Origin: CAXTEJ01 sp964243295
GTDB taxonomy: Bacteria > Actinomycetota > Actinomycetes > Actinomycetales > Angustibacteraceae
Assembly (NCBI GenBank): GCA_964243295.1
Contig: CAXTEJ010000012.1
Coordinates: 1 to 64,000 of the forward strand
Direction of reading: 5' to 3'
Length of the DNA: 64,000 nucleotides
Within the stretch, counting starts at the first letter, position 1. Every line of letters starts with the position of its first letter. The position numbers were made by a program, and so were the translations under genes. Below are positions 51,637 through 60,962 of this stretch, piece by piece. Below the pieces are notes generated by a model that searched no databases, was not told the origin of the DNA, and saw only the letters and a list, made by a program, of their open reading frames with translations.

Positions 51637-53169
51637 TCAGCGAGCCGAGCGCACCATGATCGGCACGGGGCCGACCTTGACCCGCAGGGTGCGGGCCTTG
51701 AACGAGCTGGTTTTGCCGTCGACGGCCTGGGTGGTGGTGGCGCCCGCGACAGTCACGGTCGCGACCTTCTTGGGGTTCCAGAAGACGCGGCGGACACCGC
51801 CGGTGTAGTTGATCGTGCAGGTGTAGGTGCCTGCGCGGTCGACGGTGCAGGCCCGCATCTGGGAGTTGAGCAGCCACGAGCGGGTGACGCCGTACGCCTT
51901 GCCGGCCATCGTCAGCGAGTAGCCGTTGCCGGCGGTCAGGTTCGTGTTGGCGAGGTTCGTGTGGCTCCACATGTACCAGTAGACGCGCGAGACGCCGTTG
52001 GCTGCGTTGAGCAGCAGCGTGCGGGTGACGTTCGCGGCCTGGCGGCTGTCCGCGATGGGCCTGGTCGGCTTGCCGGCGAGACCGTAGTTGACCTCGGTGT
52101 TCCAGATCGGCTTCTTCACGCCGTACTTGGCCATGATCTTCTTGTCGAGCGCGAGGATCGACATGGAGTCCTCGGGCGTGCCGGTCGGCAGCGGGTACAG
52201 CTGCAGCGACACGGCGTTGACGTAGTCGGCGACGCGACGGCCGCTGACCTTGCTGGCGTAGAAGGCGTCGGTCCAGGTGCGCTGGGCCGCGTTGCGCGTC
52301 ACCAGGGCCGGCGCGACGAGGTAGCGGCTGCCACCGAGCGCGTCGCGCGTCAGCTTGGTGAGGGTCGCCATCTGGGCGGGTGAGCCGGTCCAGAACTCAC
52401 GGACGTTGGCCTCGTTCCACACCTGGAACGACACGCGCTTGTTGCCCTTGACGCCCGGCCGGTTGGCGACCGCGGCGACGTAGCGCTTCCAAGCGTTCAG
52501 GTTCGTCGGCATCGACGCAGCGCCCGAGCCGTAGATGTCCGAAGCGAAGCGACGCGAGGCGTAGAACGTCGGAGTCTGACCGAGGACGATGAGCGTCTCG
52601 GCGCCCTTGAGGTTGGCCTGGCGGACGATTGCGTCGAGGCGGCGGAAGTCATACTTGCCGGGGGCGACCTCGATCTGGCGCCAGGTGACGCCGGCGTCCC
52701 AGGCGCGCAGCGACCCCACGCTCGCGGCCGGCCAGCCGTCACGGCCGCCGATCGGGGTGGAGTCGTGGACGCCGAAGAAGGTGGCCGGGATGCGGTAGCC
52801 CGTCGGGAGCCGGACGGCGGAGCCGGCGGTGGTGCCGCTGGCCGCCGCGATGCTGCTCGACAGGCTGCTCACGCTGCTCGTCGTGGCCGCGGCCGTCGTC
52901 CCGGGCGAGCCGGCTGCCGGCGTCGTGCCGGCCGCAGCACTGGTCGGCACGGCAGCGACGGACGCGCTCGCCGGCGACGTCGCAGCGGAGGTCGCCGAGG
53001 CAGGCACCGTCGCGGACGCCGAGGTGACGCTGGACGACGCGGCGCCGGCGGCGCTGGACGACGCGGCGGCCGGTGCCGCGGCGGTGGCCGCGCCGTTCGA
53101 GGCGCCGCAGGCGCCGAGCAGTGCGGCCGTCGTGACGGTGGCAGCCATGAGCTTGGTGGTGGTCAGCAA
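51637..53169 (-). CDS. Lipoprotein glycoside hydrolase-like protein
   Basis: 510 residues. N-terminal lipoprotein signal with lipobox LLGAC (Cys near residue 21), then an Ala/Ser/Thr-rich linker of about 110 residues, then a TIM-barrel-like glycosidase domain. The acid/base region is FQVWNEANVREFW (Asn-Glu pair) and the likely nucleophile is in KPIWNTEVNYG, the pattern of clan GH-A (families such as GH5/GH39). A small beta domain closes the chain (VRRVFWNPKKVATVTV). TTG start at 53169 with AGGGGG upstream, or ATG at 53148. Substrate unknown. It is anchored outside the cell and may act on exopolysaccharide. Confidence 0.82.
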   Translation of the reverse strand: MLTTTKLMAATVTTAALLGACGASNGAATAAAPAAASSSAAGAASSSVTSASATVPASATSAATSPASASVAAVPTSAAAGTTPAAGSPGTTAAATTSSVSSLSSSIAAASGTTAGSAVRLPTGYRIPATFFGVHDSTPIGGRDGWPAASVGSLRAWDAGVTWRQIEVAPGKYDFRRLDAIVRQANLKGAETLIVLGQTPTFYASRRFASDIYGSGAASMPTNLNAWKRYVAAVANRPGVKGNKRVSFQVWNEANVREFWTGSPAQMATLTKLTRDALGGSRYLVAPALVTRNAAQRTWTDAFYASKVSGRRVADYVNAVSLQLYPLPTGTPEDSMSILALDKKIMAKYGVKKPIWNTEVNYGLAGKPTRPIADSRQAANVTRTLLLNAANGVSRVYWYMWSHTNLANTNLTAGNGYSLTMAGKAYGVTRSWLLNSQMRACTVDRAGTYTCTINYTGGVRRVFWNPKKVATVTVAGATTTQAVDGKTSSFKARTLRVKVGPVPIMVRSAR

Positions 53170-53339
53170 GAGTCCCCCTGGTGGACGGTACGAGCGCGAG
53201 CCCTGCGCCGAGTCACACCCGACACATGCACACCACCCTAGGTCACGCGGGTCGGCGACCGGCTGGACGACGTGCGCTGGGACGGTCACGGCTGGGCAAC
53301 GTTCGGTGCACCCGGGGACAGACGCCAGCGGCCGCGGGG

Positions 53340-54473
53340 TCAGCCGGTCGCCTCGGCGGCGCGCACCCGCTGCTCGGCGCCGTCCTGCGTCATGCCGCTG
53401 ACCTGCAGCAGGTCGACGACCACCGACCGGGCCTGCGCCAGCACGACGTCCGCCGACAGCGAGCTGCCTGTGGGCACCTGCGCCGACAGCCGGGCGACGA
53501 CGTCCAGCTGGGTGAGGGCCCGTTCGGGGGAGCGCTGCTCGGTCAGCTCGCGGTTGATGGTGGTGAGCGCCTGCGCGAGCCCGTCGAGCACCTGCGCGGT
53601 GCCGGCCGGCAGCCGCTCGCCGCGCCGGACGACGACCACGACGCGCCGCAGCAGCACCCGGCCGTTGCGCAGAGCCCGGTCGAGCGGCACGGCCATGTCG
53701 CCCACCGAGGACATGTCGCTGCGGTGGCGCCGCCGCCACGGTGAGGACCGGGCGACGTCGACGGCCTCGCGGGCGGCGGTGCGCAGGTCGTCCATCGCCG
53801 GCTCGCTGCCGCGCGCCCGGTCGAGGGTGCGGTAGGCGAGGCCGAGGTCGCCGTCGCGGCCGGCGGTCGCCGCGTCGGTGAGCCAGGTCGACAGCTCGCG
53901 AGCGATGCCGGCGGCGGCGAGCCGCGGTCGCCGCAGCGGCTGCCCCGGCACCACCGCAGCGGCCACGAGAGCCACCAGACCGCCGCAGACGGCGTCCAGC
54001 CAGCGCCCGAGCCCCGCGGACGGGGCGGCGGCCAGCGTGGTGACGATCGCGGCCTGCGTGCCGGCCTGGGTGATGGTCAGCGGGCTGGCGTCGAGCAGCA
54101 CGGCGATCGTCATGGCGATCGCGACCACGACGAGCAGCTGCCACGCACCCCGCCCGAAGAGCAGCGCGAACACGTCGCCGATCAGCACGCCCAGCGCGAC
54201 ACCGATGGTGACCTCGAGGCCCCGGCGCAGCCGCTGGCCGTATGACAGGCCGAGGCTGACGATGGCCGCGACGGGCGCGAAGAACGGCATGGGGTGACCC
54301 AGCACCTCGCGGGCGATCAGCCAGGCGACGGACGCGGCGACCGCGCACTGGGCGACGTGCCAGCCGTAGCGCTGCAGCCGCTGGACGCGCACCTCGAGAC
54401 CCCGCCGCGCCCCCTGGCGGACGGCCTCGCGGTCAGGTGCGTGCGGCAAGGACGACCACGTCAGCTCGGGCAC
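53340..54473 (-). CDS. FUSC-family (aromatic acid exporter-like) membrane protein
   Basis: 377 residues with about 6 membrane helices in the first half (MPFFAPVAAIVSLGLSYGQR is the characteristic stretch, then LEVTIGVALGVLIGDVFALL in outline) and a soluble helical C-terminus. Related proteins export aromatic acids or have unknown roles. The GTG start at 54473 overlaps the kinase gene by 41 bases. A later start is possible but not obvious. Confidence 0.82.
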   Translation of the reverse strand: MPELTWSSLPHAPDREAVRQGARRGLEVRVQRLQRYGWHVAQCAVAASVAWLIAREVLGHPMPFFAPVAAIVSLGLSYGQRLRRGLEVTIGVALGVLIGDVFALLFGRGAWQLLVVVAIAMTIAVLLDASPLTITQAGTQAAIVTTLAAAPSAGLGRWLDAVCGGLVALVAAAVVPGQPLRRPRLAAAGIARELSTWLTDAATAGRDGDLGLAYRTLDRARGSEPAMDDLRTAAREAVDVARSSPWRRRHRSDMSSVGDMAVPLDRALRNGRVLLRRVVVVVRRGERLPAGTAQVLDGLAQALTTINRELTEQRSPERALTQLDVVARLSAQVPTGSSLSADVVLAQARSVVVDLLQVSGMTQDGAEQRVRAAEATG

Positions 54474-54963
54474 GGGTGTCCTCTCGCGCGAAGTGCGTCC
54501 GCTCGCCGGCCGCCCATCGCCGCCAGTGTGGTCGATAGCCGGTGCCGTCGCGTGCCATGGCCCGCGCGTAGCGCACCGCCTCGGGAGCCTCGACCCAGAT
54601 CAGCAGGTCCAGGTACGGCGCGCAGGCGCGGGCGCCGCAGCCGGTCCCCTCCACCACGAGCACGGACGACGGCGCGGCCGCGTGCCACTCGGCGTACCGG
54701 CCGTGCACCCAGTCCCACCGCCGCCAGCGCGGCGCGCGGCCCTCGCGCACCGGTCGCAGCACCCACGCGACCAGCCGCGGGACGACGGCGTCCAGGCCGC
54801 CCCACCCGGGGTAGAAGTCGTCGAGGTGGACGACGGGCGCGCCGTCGAGCGAGGCGGCCAGCACCTCGGCGAGCACCGTCTTCCCGCTGCCGCTGGGCCC
54901 GTCGAGCCCGATGACGAAGGCCCGCGAGGGTGCCGGACGTCGGCGCCGCAGCACCGGGGTCAC
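54433..54963 (-). CDS. Uridine kinase-like P-loop protein
   Basis: 176 residues: Walker A GLDGPSGSGKTVLAEVLA, HLDDFYPGWGGLD as in uridine kinase/AAA_18 proteins, VVEGTGCGARA, then a charged C-terminus. Substrate not known. GTG at 54963 overlaps the hydrolase stop (GTGA). The longer frame upstream would run into that gene. Confidence 0.82.
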   Translation of the reverse strand: MTPVLRRRRPAPSRAFVIGLDGPSGSGKTVLAEVLAASLDGAPVVHLDDFYPGWGGLDAVVPRLVAWVLRPVREGRAPRWRRWDWVHGRYAEWHAAAPSSVLVVEGTGCGARACAPYLDLLIWVEAPEAVRYARAMARDGTGYRPHWRRWAAGERTHFAREDTRARADVVVLAART

Positions 54964-55817
54964 GGCGGTGCGTCCGCCCGCGCCGCCAGCGCCGCGATCT
55001 CGTCGGTCAGCAGCGGCCACAGCTCGCGGGGCAGGTCGTGGCCCATCCCGAGCACGGTGACGAACCGGGCACCGGGCACGGCGTCGGCGATGGCGCGCCC
55101 GCCCGAGACGTCGACGAGGGGGTCGCTGTCGCCGTGCACCACGAGGGTCGGCACGCGCAGCCGGCGCAGCGCCGGCGTCCGGTCGGGTGCGCGGACGACG
55201 GCCACGAGCTGCCGCAGCCCGCCGAGCGGGTCGAACGCGCGGTCGTAGGCGCGGGCGCCGACGTCGCGCAGCTGCGCCGGGTCGGTCGGGTACGCCGGGC
55301 TGCCGATCGCCGTGAGCACCCGGGCGAACAGCTCGCCGGCCTGCGTGCGGTCGGTGGCCACCCGTCGTCCGGGCAGGCGCAGGAGCAGGCCGGGGTGGGG
55401 TCGGCCGGACCGCCGCGACCCGGTCGACGACGCGATGCAGGTGAGGCTGCGCACCCGGTGCGGGTGCCCGATGGCGACGAGCTGGGCGATCATGCCGCCC
55501 ATGGAAATGCCGACCAGGTGGGCCGCCTCGATGCCGAGCGCGTCGAGCAGGCCCACGGTGTCGGCCGCGAGGTCGGCGAGGGCGTACGGCGCGAGGCCGG
55601 CCAGGTGCGTCGACAGCCCGGCGTCGCGGTTGTCGAACCGGACGACGTGGTGCCCCCGCGCGGCGAGCGCGGCGCAGAAGGGGTCCGGCCAGGCCAGCAT
55701 CTGCGCGCCCTGCCCCATGACCAGCAGCAGCGGCGGGTCGGCGGGGTCACCGAACGTCTCGTACGCGAGGCGGACGGCGCCGACGTCGGCGGTCCGCACG
55801 GTCGAGGGCTCGGGCAC
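54960..55817 (-). CDS. Alpha/beta hydrolase
   Basis: 285 residues: oxyanion-side LLLVMGQGAQM, nucleophile elbow LVGISMGGMIAQL, catalytic Asp in VVHGDSDPLVD and His in VLGMGHDLPRELW, giving a complete triad. Related to aclacinomycin methylesterase RdmC-like proteins. GTG at 55817. First gene of the three-gene minus-strand set. Confidence 0.9.
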   Translation of the reverse strand: MPEPSTVRTADVGAVRLAYETFGDPADPPLLLVMGQGAQMLAWPDPFCAALAARGHHVVRFDNRDAGLSTHLAGLAPYALADLAADTVGLLDALGIEAAHLVGISMGGMIAQLVAIGHPHRVRSLTCIASSTGSRRSGRPHPGLLLRLPGRRVATDRTQAGELFARVLTAIGSPAYPTDPAQLRDVGARAYDRAFDPLGGLRQLVAVVRAPDRTPALRRLRVPTLVVHGDSDPLVDVSGGRAIADAVPGARFVTVLGMGHDLPRELWPLLTDEIAALAARADAPP

Positions 55818-55859
55818 GGCGTCATGCTGGCAGGTCTGCGCTTGCCGGGGGCAGGCGCG

Positions 55860-56210
55860 GTGAGCGACCCGCCGGTCACGCCCGACGGCCGCTACCTGGT
55901 CGTGCGCGGGCGGCTGTGGCGCCGCACCGACCCGCGGCTCGACGACGGCAGTCGCGCCGAGCTCACCCGCGAGCTGATGGCGGCCCGGCGGGCGAAGGGG
56001 GTCGCGATGCGCGCCGGTGACGACGCCGCCCGCGAGGACGCCCGCGCCCGCGTCGACGCCGCCAAGCACGCCCTCGGCGAGCGCGGACCGGTCTGGTGGG
56101 ACGACGGCGCGCCCGACCTCACCCGGCACCTGGCCCGCACCACGCCGTACGCCGACTGGTTCGCGGCCCTCACCGACGAACCGGCGAGTGGCGACCCGAC
56201 CGGCGGGTAG
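55860..56210 (+). CDS. Conserved hypothetical protein
   Basis: 116 residues: YLVVRGRLWRRTDPRLDD, LMAARRAKGVAMRAGD, AKHALGERGPVWWDDGAPD and a closing TPYADWF. Similar short proteins occur in many bacteria without known function. A GTG start is used. An ATG at 55824 in the same frame would add 12 residues. Divergent from the hydrolase gene. Confidence 0.8.
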   Translation: MSDPPVTPDGRYLVVRGRLWRRTDPRLDDGSRAELTRELMAARRAKGVAMRAGDDAAREDARARVDAAKHALGERGPVWWDDGAPDLTRHLARTTPYADWFAALTDEPASGDPTGG

Positions 56211-56246
56211 GTCGCGGGTCCCCCGTCACCCGTCCCGGAGGTCCCC

Positions 56247-56750
56247 ATGCCCAGCGGCTCACCGTCCCGCGCCCGCGCACTGCTCCCGGCGGCGGGCCTC
56301 GGCGCCGTCGCCGGCATCGTCGGGGTCGCCGCCATGACCGCCGCCGAGCTGATCGAGCAGCGGGTCACCCAGCGGCCCGACTCCTACGTCCCGGCCCGCG
56401 CGCTGCGGACCCTGCTGGGCGGTCACCCCTCGAACGCCGAGCGCTCGGCGGCCTGGAACCACGCGATGCACTGGGGCACCGGGGCCCTCGTCGGGGCGCT
56501 GCGCGGCGTCTGGTCGGCCGTCGGCATCCGCGGACCGCGCGCGAACCTCGCGCACGCCGTGGTGCGCCTGGCGTTCGACCAGACCGTCGAGAACGGCACC
56601 GGCGTCGGCGCCCCGCCGCACACCTGGCCCCGCCTCGAGCAGGTCGTCGACACCAGCGCCAAGTCGGTCTACGCGCTCGTCACCGGCATGGTGTCCGACC
56701 GCATCGTCCCGCCGTCGCTCGAGCAGCACCGCGGCACGACCAGCCACTGA
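56247..56750 (+). CDS. Hypothetical membrane-associated protein
   Basis: 167 residues with a hydrophobic N-terminal stretch (LLPAAGLGAVAGIVGVAAM) and further weakly hydrophobic helices containing AWNHAMHWGTGALVGALRG, like small DUF1440-type proteins. Function unknown. CCGGAGG lies upstream of the ATG. It converges on ilvA with 18 bases between. Confidence 0.72.
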   Translation: MPSGSPSRARALLPAAGLGAVAGIVGVAAMTAAELIEQRVTQRPDSYVPARALRTLLGGHPSNAERSAAWNHAMHWGTGALVGALRGVWSAVGIRGPRANLAHAVVRLAFDQTVENGTGVGAPPHTWPRLEQVVDTSAKSVYALVTGMVSDRIVPPSLEQHRGTTSH

Positions 56751-56768
56751 CGCTGCAGCGCAACGGGT

Positions 56769-58022
56769 CTACACCAAGAAGCGGTACGCCGTCGTCCCCG
56801 GCGCGAGGTGCTGGATCGTCAGCGGGCTGTCCTCGATACGCGTGAGCAGGCCCAGGAGCCCGTCGGCCGCCCCCAGCTCGATGCCCGTGAGCGCGGCGCC
56901 GGTCTCGCGGTTGTCGCGCTTGACGTACTCGAACAGGACGATGTCGTCGTCCGGGCCGAGGACGTCGTGGAGGAACCGCCGCAGCGCGCCGGGCTCCTGC
57001 GGGAACTCGACGAGGAAGTAGTGCTTGAGACCGCGGTGCACCAGCGAGCGCTCGACGACCTCGGCGTAGCGGCTGACGTCGTTGTTGCCGCCCGACAGCA
57101 GGCACACCACCGTCTGGCCGGGCTCGACGGCCACCGCAGCTGAGGCGAGCGCCGCCGTGGCGAGGGCGCCGGCGGGCTCGGCGATGACGCCGTCGACCTG
57201 GTAGAGCTCGAGCATCTCGGTGCACAGTGCGCCCTCGGCGACCGTCACCAGCTCGGCTCCGCTGTCGCGCACCAGCGGGTAGGTGATGTCGCCGACGCGG
57301 CGCACCGCGGCGCCGTCGACGAACGTGTCGAGCTCGGGCAGGTCGACCGGCCCGCCCGCCGCCAGCGCGGCCGCCATGCCCGCGGCCCCGGCGGGCTCGA
57401 CGCCGACCAGGCGCACGTCGTCCGCCCACTCGCGCAGCCAGGTGCCACACCCCGCGAGCAGCCCGCCCCCGCCGACGGGCAGCACCAGGACGTCGGGCGC
57501 CCGCCCCAGCTGCGCCAGCACCTCGACGGCGACCGTGGCCTGCCCCGCGACGGTCGAGCGGGCGTCGAACGCCGGCACGAGGGTGGCGCCGGTGCTCGCG
57601 GCGTGAGCCTTCGCCGCGGCCGCCGCCTCGTCGTAGGTGTCGCCGACCACCACGAGCCGGACGCCGTCGCCGCCGAGCGCGGCGATGCGCTGCCGCTTCT
57701 GCCGCGGCGTCGTGCCGGGCACGAAGACGTCACCGGGGACGCCGAGGGCACGGCAGGCGTACGCGAACCCCTGCCCGTGGTTGCCGGCGCTCGCGCACAC
57801 CGCCCCGCGCGCCCGGTCGGCCGGGTCGATCCGGCTGATGGTCGTGTAGGCGCCGCGCACCTTGTAGGAGCGGCCCACCTGCAGGTCCTCGCGCTTGACC
57901 CAGACGTCCGCACCGGTCAGCGCCGACAGCCGGGGGTGCGGCTGCAGCGGCGTCAGCTCGGCGACGCCGGCCAGCCGGGCGACGGCGTCCTCGACCTCGC
58001 TGGTCAGCGTCCGGGTGGGCAC
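56769..58022 (-). CDS. ilvA: Threonine ammonia-lyase
   Basis: PLP enzyme turning threonine into 2-oxobutyrate, the first isoleucine step. 417 residues: PLP lysine region VGRSYKVRGAYTT, SAGNHGQGFAYA, glycine loop LPVGGGGLLAG, LLSGGNND, and a C-terminal ACT-like regulatory domain (LKHYFLVEFPQEPGALRRFL in outline), so the biosynthetic short form is likely. GTG start at 58022. It stands apart from other ilv genes. Confidence 0.95.
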   Translation of the reverse strand: MPTRTLTSEVEDAVARLAGVAELTPLQPHPRLSALTGADVWVKREDLQVGRSYKVRGAYTTISRIDPADRARGAVCASAGNHGQGFAYACRALGVPGDVFVPGTTPRQKRQRIAALGGDGVRLVVVGDTYDEAAAAAKAHAASTGATLVPAFDARSTVAGQATVAVEVLAQLGRAPDVLVLPVGGGGLLAGCGTWLREWADDVRLVGVEPAGAAGMAAALAAGGPVDLPELDTFVDGAAVRRVGDITYPLVRDSGAELVTVAEGALCTEMLELYQVDGVIAEPAGALATAALASAAVAVEPGQTVVCLLSGGNNDVSRYAEVVERSLVHRGLKHYFLVEFPQEPGALRRFLHDVLGPDDDIVLFEYVKRDNRETGAALTGIELGAADGLLGLLTRIEDSPLTIQHLAPGTTAYRFLV

Positions 58023-58077
58023 CGGCCCATCCTCGCTGATGGGGCGCGGCGGCGGGCGGGTGGCACAGTGACCACCG

Positions 58078-59055
58078 ATGACAAGTGACCGCCGACGGGT
58101 GTCGCGATCGGATGGAGCAGGTGTGCGGGCAGGACCGGGCTGGGTGCTCGCGCTGGTGTCGGCGGCGTGCTTCGGGACCTCGGGGGTGTTCGCCGCCGCG
58201 CTGCTCGCCTCCGGCTGGACGGCGGGCGCGGCCGTGACCGCGCGGGTCGGGGTTGCGGCGCTGGTGCTGACGCCCGTGGCGCTGCGCGCCGTCCACGGGC
58301 GGTGGCGGCTGCTGCTGCGCAACCTGCCGTCGGTGATGGCGTTCGGGCTGCTGGCCGTGGCCGGGTGCCAGCTCGCGTACTTCCTTGCCGTGCAACGGCT
58401 CTCGGTGGGTGTGGCGCTGCTGCTGGAGTACTCGGGCGTCGTGCTCGTCGTGATCTGGACGTGGGCGCTCACCCGTCGTCCGCCGTCCCCGGTCACCTCG
58501 GTCGGCGTCGTGGTGTGCGTCGTGGGTCTCGTGCTGGTGCTCGACGTCGTGCGGGGCGCGCGTGTCGACCCGGCGGGTGTCGGGTGGGGGCTGCTGGCCG
58601 CCGTCGGGCTCGCCGTCTACTTCCTCGTCGCCGCGCGCACCGACGACGCGCTGCCGCCGCTGGTGACCGCGTGGGCCGGCATGGCGGTCGGGGCGGTCGC
58701 GCTCGCCGTCACCGCGGCCACGGGGCTGCTGCCCTGGGAGTCCTCGCGCTCCGACGTCGTGCTCGCCGGGCACGAGGCGAGCTGGCTGGTGCCGGTCGTC
58801 GGGCTGTCGCTGGTCGCGGCCGCGCTCGCCTACGTCACCGGCGTCGCCGCCGTGCAGCGGCTCGGGTCGCGCGTCGCCTCGTTTGCCGGGCTGACCGAGG
58901 TGCTGTTCGCGGTGGGCTTCGCATGGCTGGCCCTGGCGCAGCGGCCCGGGCCGGCGCAGGCGGTCGGGGCGGTCGTCGTCCTCGGCGGCATCGTGCTGGT
59001 CAAGGTCGGCGAGCCGGCGCCTGACGAGGTCGTGGTCGGCGCGCCGCCCAGCTGA
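58078..59055 (+). CDS. EamA/DMT-family transporter
   Basis: 325 residues forming about ten membrane helices in two EamA repeats (WVLALVSAACFGTSGVFAAA begins the first, GWGLLAAVGLAVYFLVAA the second). Members export amino acids or metabolites. It is divergent from ilvA across only 55 bases, so export of threonine, homoserine or branched-chain amino acids is a reasonable guess, not shown. Confidence 0.9.
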   Translation: MTSDRRRVSRSDGAGVRAGPGWVLALVSAACFGTSGVFAAALLASGWTAGAAVTARVGVAALVLTPVALRAVHGRWRLLLRNLPSVMAFGLLAVAGCQLAYFLAVQRLSVGVALLLEYSGVVLVVIWTWALTRRPPSPVTSVGVVVCVVGLVLVLDVVRGARVDPAGVGWGLLAAVGLAVYFLVAARTDDALPPLVTAWAGMAVGAVALAVTAATGLLPWESSRSDVVLAGHEASWLVPVVGLSLVAAALAYVTGVAAVQRLGSRVASFAGLTEVLFAVGFAWLALAQRPGPAQAVGAVVVLGGIVLVKVGEPAPDEVVVGAPPS

Positions 59056-59091
59056 TCACGAGCGTCGGTGGGCTGTGGTGTCATCGCTGGC

Positions 59092-59541
59092 GTGGACGCG
59101 CGGGAGGACTCCAACCGGCGGATGCTGCGCGCTCGCGACGCGATGGACCGCTCCTACGCCGAGCCGCTCGACGTGCCGGCTCTCGCCCGGATCGCGTTCG
59201 TCAGCGAGGCCCACTTCATCCGCACCTTCCGCGCCACGTTCGGCGAGACTCCCCACCGCTACCTGCAGCGGCGCCGCGTCGAGCGGGCCATGCACCTGCT
59301 GCGCTCGACCGACCGCAGCGTCACCGACATCTGCATGGACGTCGGCTTCGCGAGCCTCGGCACCTTCAGCCGGGTGTTCACCCGGGTCGTGGGCGAGCCG
59401 CCGAGCGCCCATCGCCGCCGGGGGCCGCTGGCGCCGGTGTCGACGTGCTTCGCGATGGCCTGGATGCGGCCGGTCGGCGACGACCCGGCTCGTGGCGGCG
59501 CAGCAGTTTCGGAGAAGCACCACGGCGACGCCCGGCCCTAG
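59092..59541 (+). CDS. AraC-type regulator (DNA-binding domain only)
   Basis: 149 residues with a complete AraC HTH pair: LDVPALARIAFVSEAHFIRT, FGETPHRYLQRRRVERAMHL, VTDICMDVGFASLGTFSRVF. It has no N-terminal sensing domain. GTG at 59092 matches related proteins starting just before DAREDSNRRML. Its stop TAG begins a -10-like TAGCGT before the VOC gene, and such AraC/VOC pairs are common. Confidence 0.9.
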   Translation: MDAREDSNRRMLRARDAMDRSYAEPLDVPALARIAFVSEAHFIRTFRATFGETPHRYLQRRRVERAMHLLRSTDRSVTDICMDVGFASLGTFSRVFTRVVGEPPSAHRRRGPLAPVSTCFAMAWMRPVGDDPARGGAAVSEKHHGDARP

Positions 59542-59551
59542 CGTCGTCCCC

Positions 59552-59971
59552 ATGATCACCTCACTGACCACCACGTCCCTCTACGTCCTCGACCCGGATC
59601 AGGCGCTCGACTTCTACATCGGCAAGCTCGGCTTCGAGGTCGACACCGACCAGGACCTCGGCTTCATGCGCTGGCTCACGATCCGGCTGCCCGGCGACCC
59701 CGACCGCAAGGTGCTGCTCGAGGTGCCGGGCCCGCCCGCCATGAGCGAGGAGATCGCCGCTCAGGTGCGCGACCTGCTCACCAAGGGCCACGCCGGCGGC
59801 CACCTGTTCTTCACCACCGACGACGCCTGGAAGACCCACGCCGAGCTGCAGGAGCGCGGCGTCGAGGTCGTCGAGGAGCCCGTCGACCGCGGCTATGGCA
59901 TCGACTTCGGCCTGCGCGACCCGTTCGGCAACCACGTGCGGGTGGCGCAGATGCGGGCGCCGCAGGGGTGA
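59552..59971 (+). CDS. VOC/glyoxalase-superfamily protein
   Basis: 139 residues: SLYVLDPDQALDFYIGKLGF and GIDFGLRDPFGNHVRVAQ are typical of the vicinal-oxygen-chelate fold. Likely regulated by the preceding AraC protein. ATG at 59552 is 7 bases from TAGCGT and has no ribosome binding site (possible leaderless start). The 248 bases that follow, to the cupin stop, hold nothing recognised. Confidence 0.9.
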   Translation: MITSLTTTSLYVLDPDQALDFYIGKLGFEVDTDQDLGFMRWLTIRLPGDPDRKVLLEVPGPPAMSEEIAAQVRDLLTKGHAGGHLFFTTDDAWKTHAELQERGVEVVEEPVDRGYGIDFGLRDPFGNHVRVAQMRAPQG

Positions 59972-60219
59972 TCCGCCGGCCGGACCTTGGCGCAGGCTCG
60001 CTCCGGCGGTGTCGAGCCTGCACCGGTACTGCCCGGTCACCGCGTAGCGGGGCCGCGAGGGTGGGTGGCACGCGACATCGGGTGCTCCTGGTCGTCGTCG
60101 GATGTGGTGCTCTGACTCTCCGGCGGCCGGGCCGACCACTCCATCCCGCTGCCTGGCGTGCCGTGGTGCAGGAGGCGCTAGCGGGCTGCCCTGCCCTGCT
60201 GAGCGCGTCGCGAGCCCGG

Positions 60220-60714
60220 TCAGCCGGGCGGCAGCATCTCGATGCGGTGCTCGGCCATGAGCCTGCCGACTGTGCGCATGGCTTCCTCCGACGGCGCCGG
60301 CGCGGCCGCCGGTGCGGGCTGACGCGGGTCGTCGATCGGCTGGCCGACCGCCCTCGCCATCTCCTCGATCGCTCCGGTGGTGAAGATCGTCAGCAGTCGT
60401 CCCGCAGCGGTCCCCACGTTGCGGAAGCGGTGCCACCCCATGGACGGGACGAACAGCGTGGCGCCTGCCTCGGCGGGGAACGTCCTGAGGTCGCCGTCCT
60501 CGTCGCGGGTGTCAAACTCGAAGGCGCCATCGAGCACGTGGAAGGTCTCCATGAACCCGTGGCGATGCAGACCCGGTGCTGCGCCCCCCGGAGCGGAGAA
60601 CGTCTCCAGCACCACCATCTCGCCGCCGCTCTGCTCGGCACCGAGCCGGATGGTGAAGCTCTCACCGCCGAGATGCCAGCTTCCTTGCGGCGCGGCCGGT
60701 CGCAGCGAGCTCAT
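60220..60714 (-). CDS. Cupin-domain protein
   Basis: 164 residues with a cupin barrel: GLHRHGFMETFHVLDG-type motif 1 with His and Glu metal ligands, and PSMGWHRFRNVG motif 2. A helical tail follows. Function unknown. ATG at 60714 begins MSSLRPAAPQGSW. An upstream open frame has no family support. The 248-base stretch from here to the transposase remnant shows no gene. Confidence 0.85.
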   Translation of the reverse strand: MSSLRPAAPQGSWHLGGESFTIRLGAEQSGGEMVVLETFSAPGGAAPGLHRHGFMETFHVLDGAFEFDTRDEDGDLRTFPAEAGATLFVPSMGWHRFRNVGTAAGRLLTIFTTGAIEEMARAVGQPIDDPRQPAPAAAPAPSEEAMRTVGRLMAEHRIEMLPPG

Positions 60715-60962
60715 GCGCCGGCTCTGAGGGGGAGCATCAGGTCGCGCCACGCCGTCCCACAGTCGGGGCGCCCGCTGTGCGCAGCGGCGGTCACGTCGTC
60801 CATACCGGTCCTCTCGATGACACGGCCCGCCGCCCCGAGCTGGGAGCGGTCGTCCGGGCGGGTCTGCAGGGATCCTACGTACACCACCTACGCCACCCCC
60901 CAGGTCGACGGTCAAGTCCCGGGGCGTGGTGTAACGGGGTCGCGGCGTGATCCTGCTGTTGT

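Noticed and set aside
60715..60915. Longer N-terminus for the cupin protein
   Set aside because: The added residues are Arg/Pro-rich and unlike the family. The ATG at 60714 gives a normal start.
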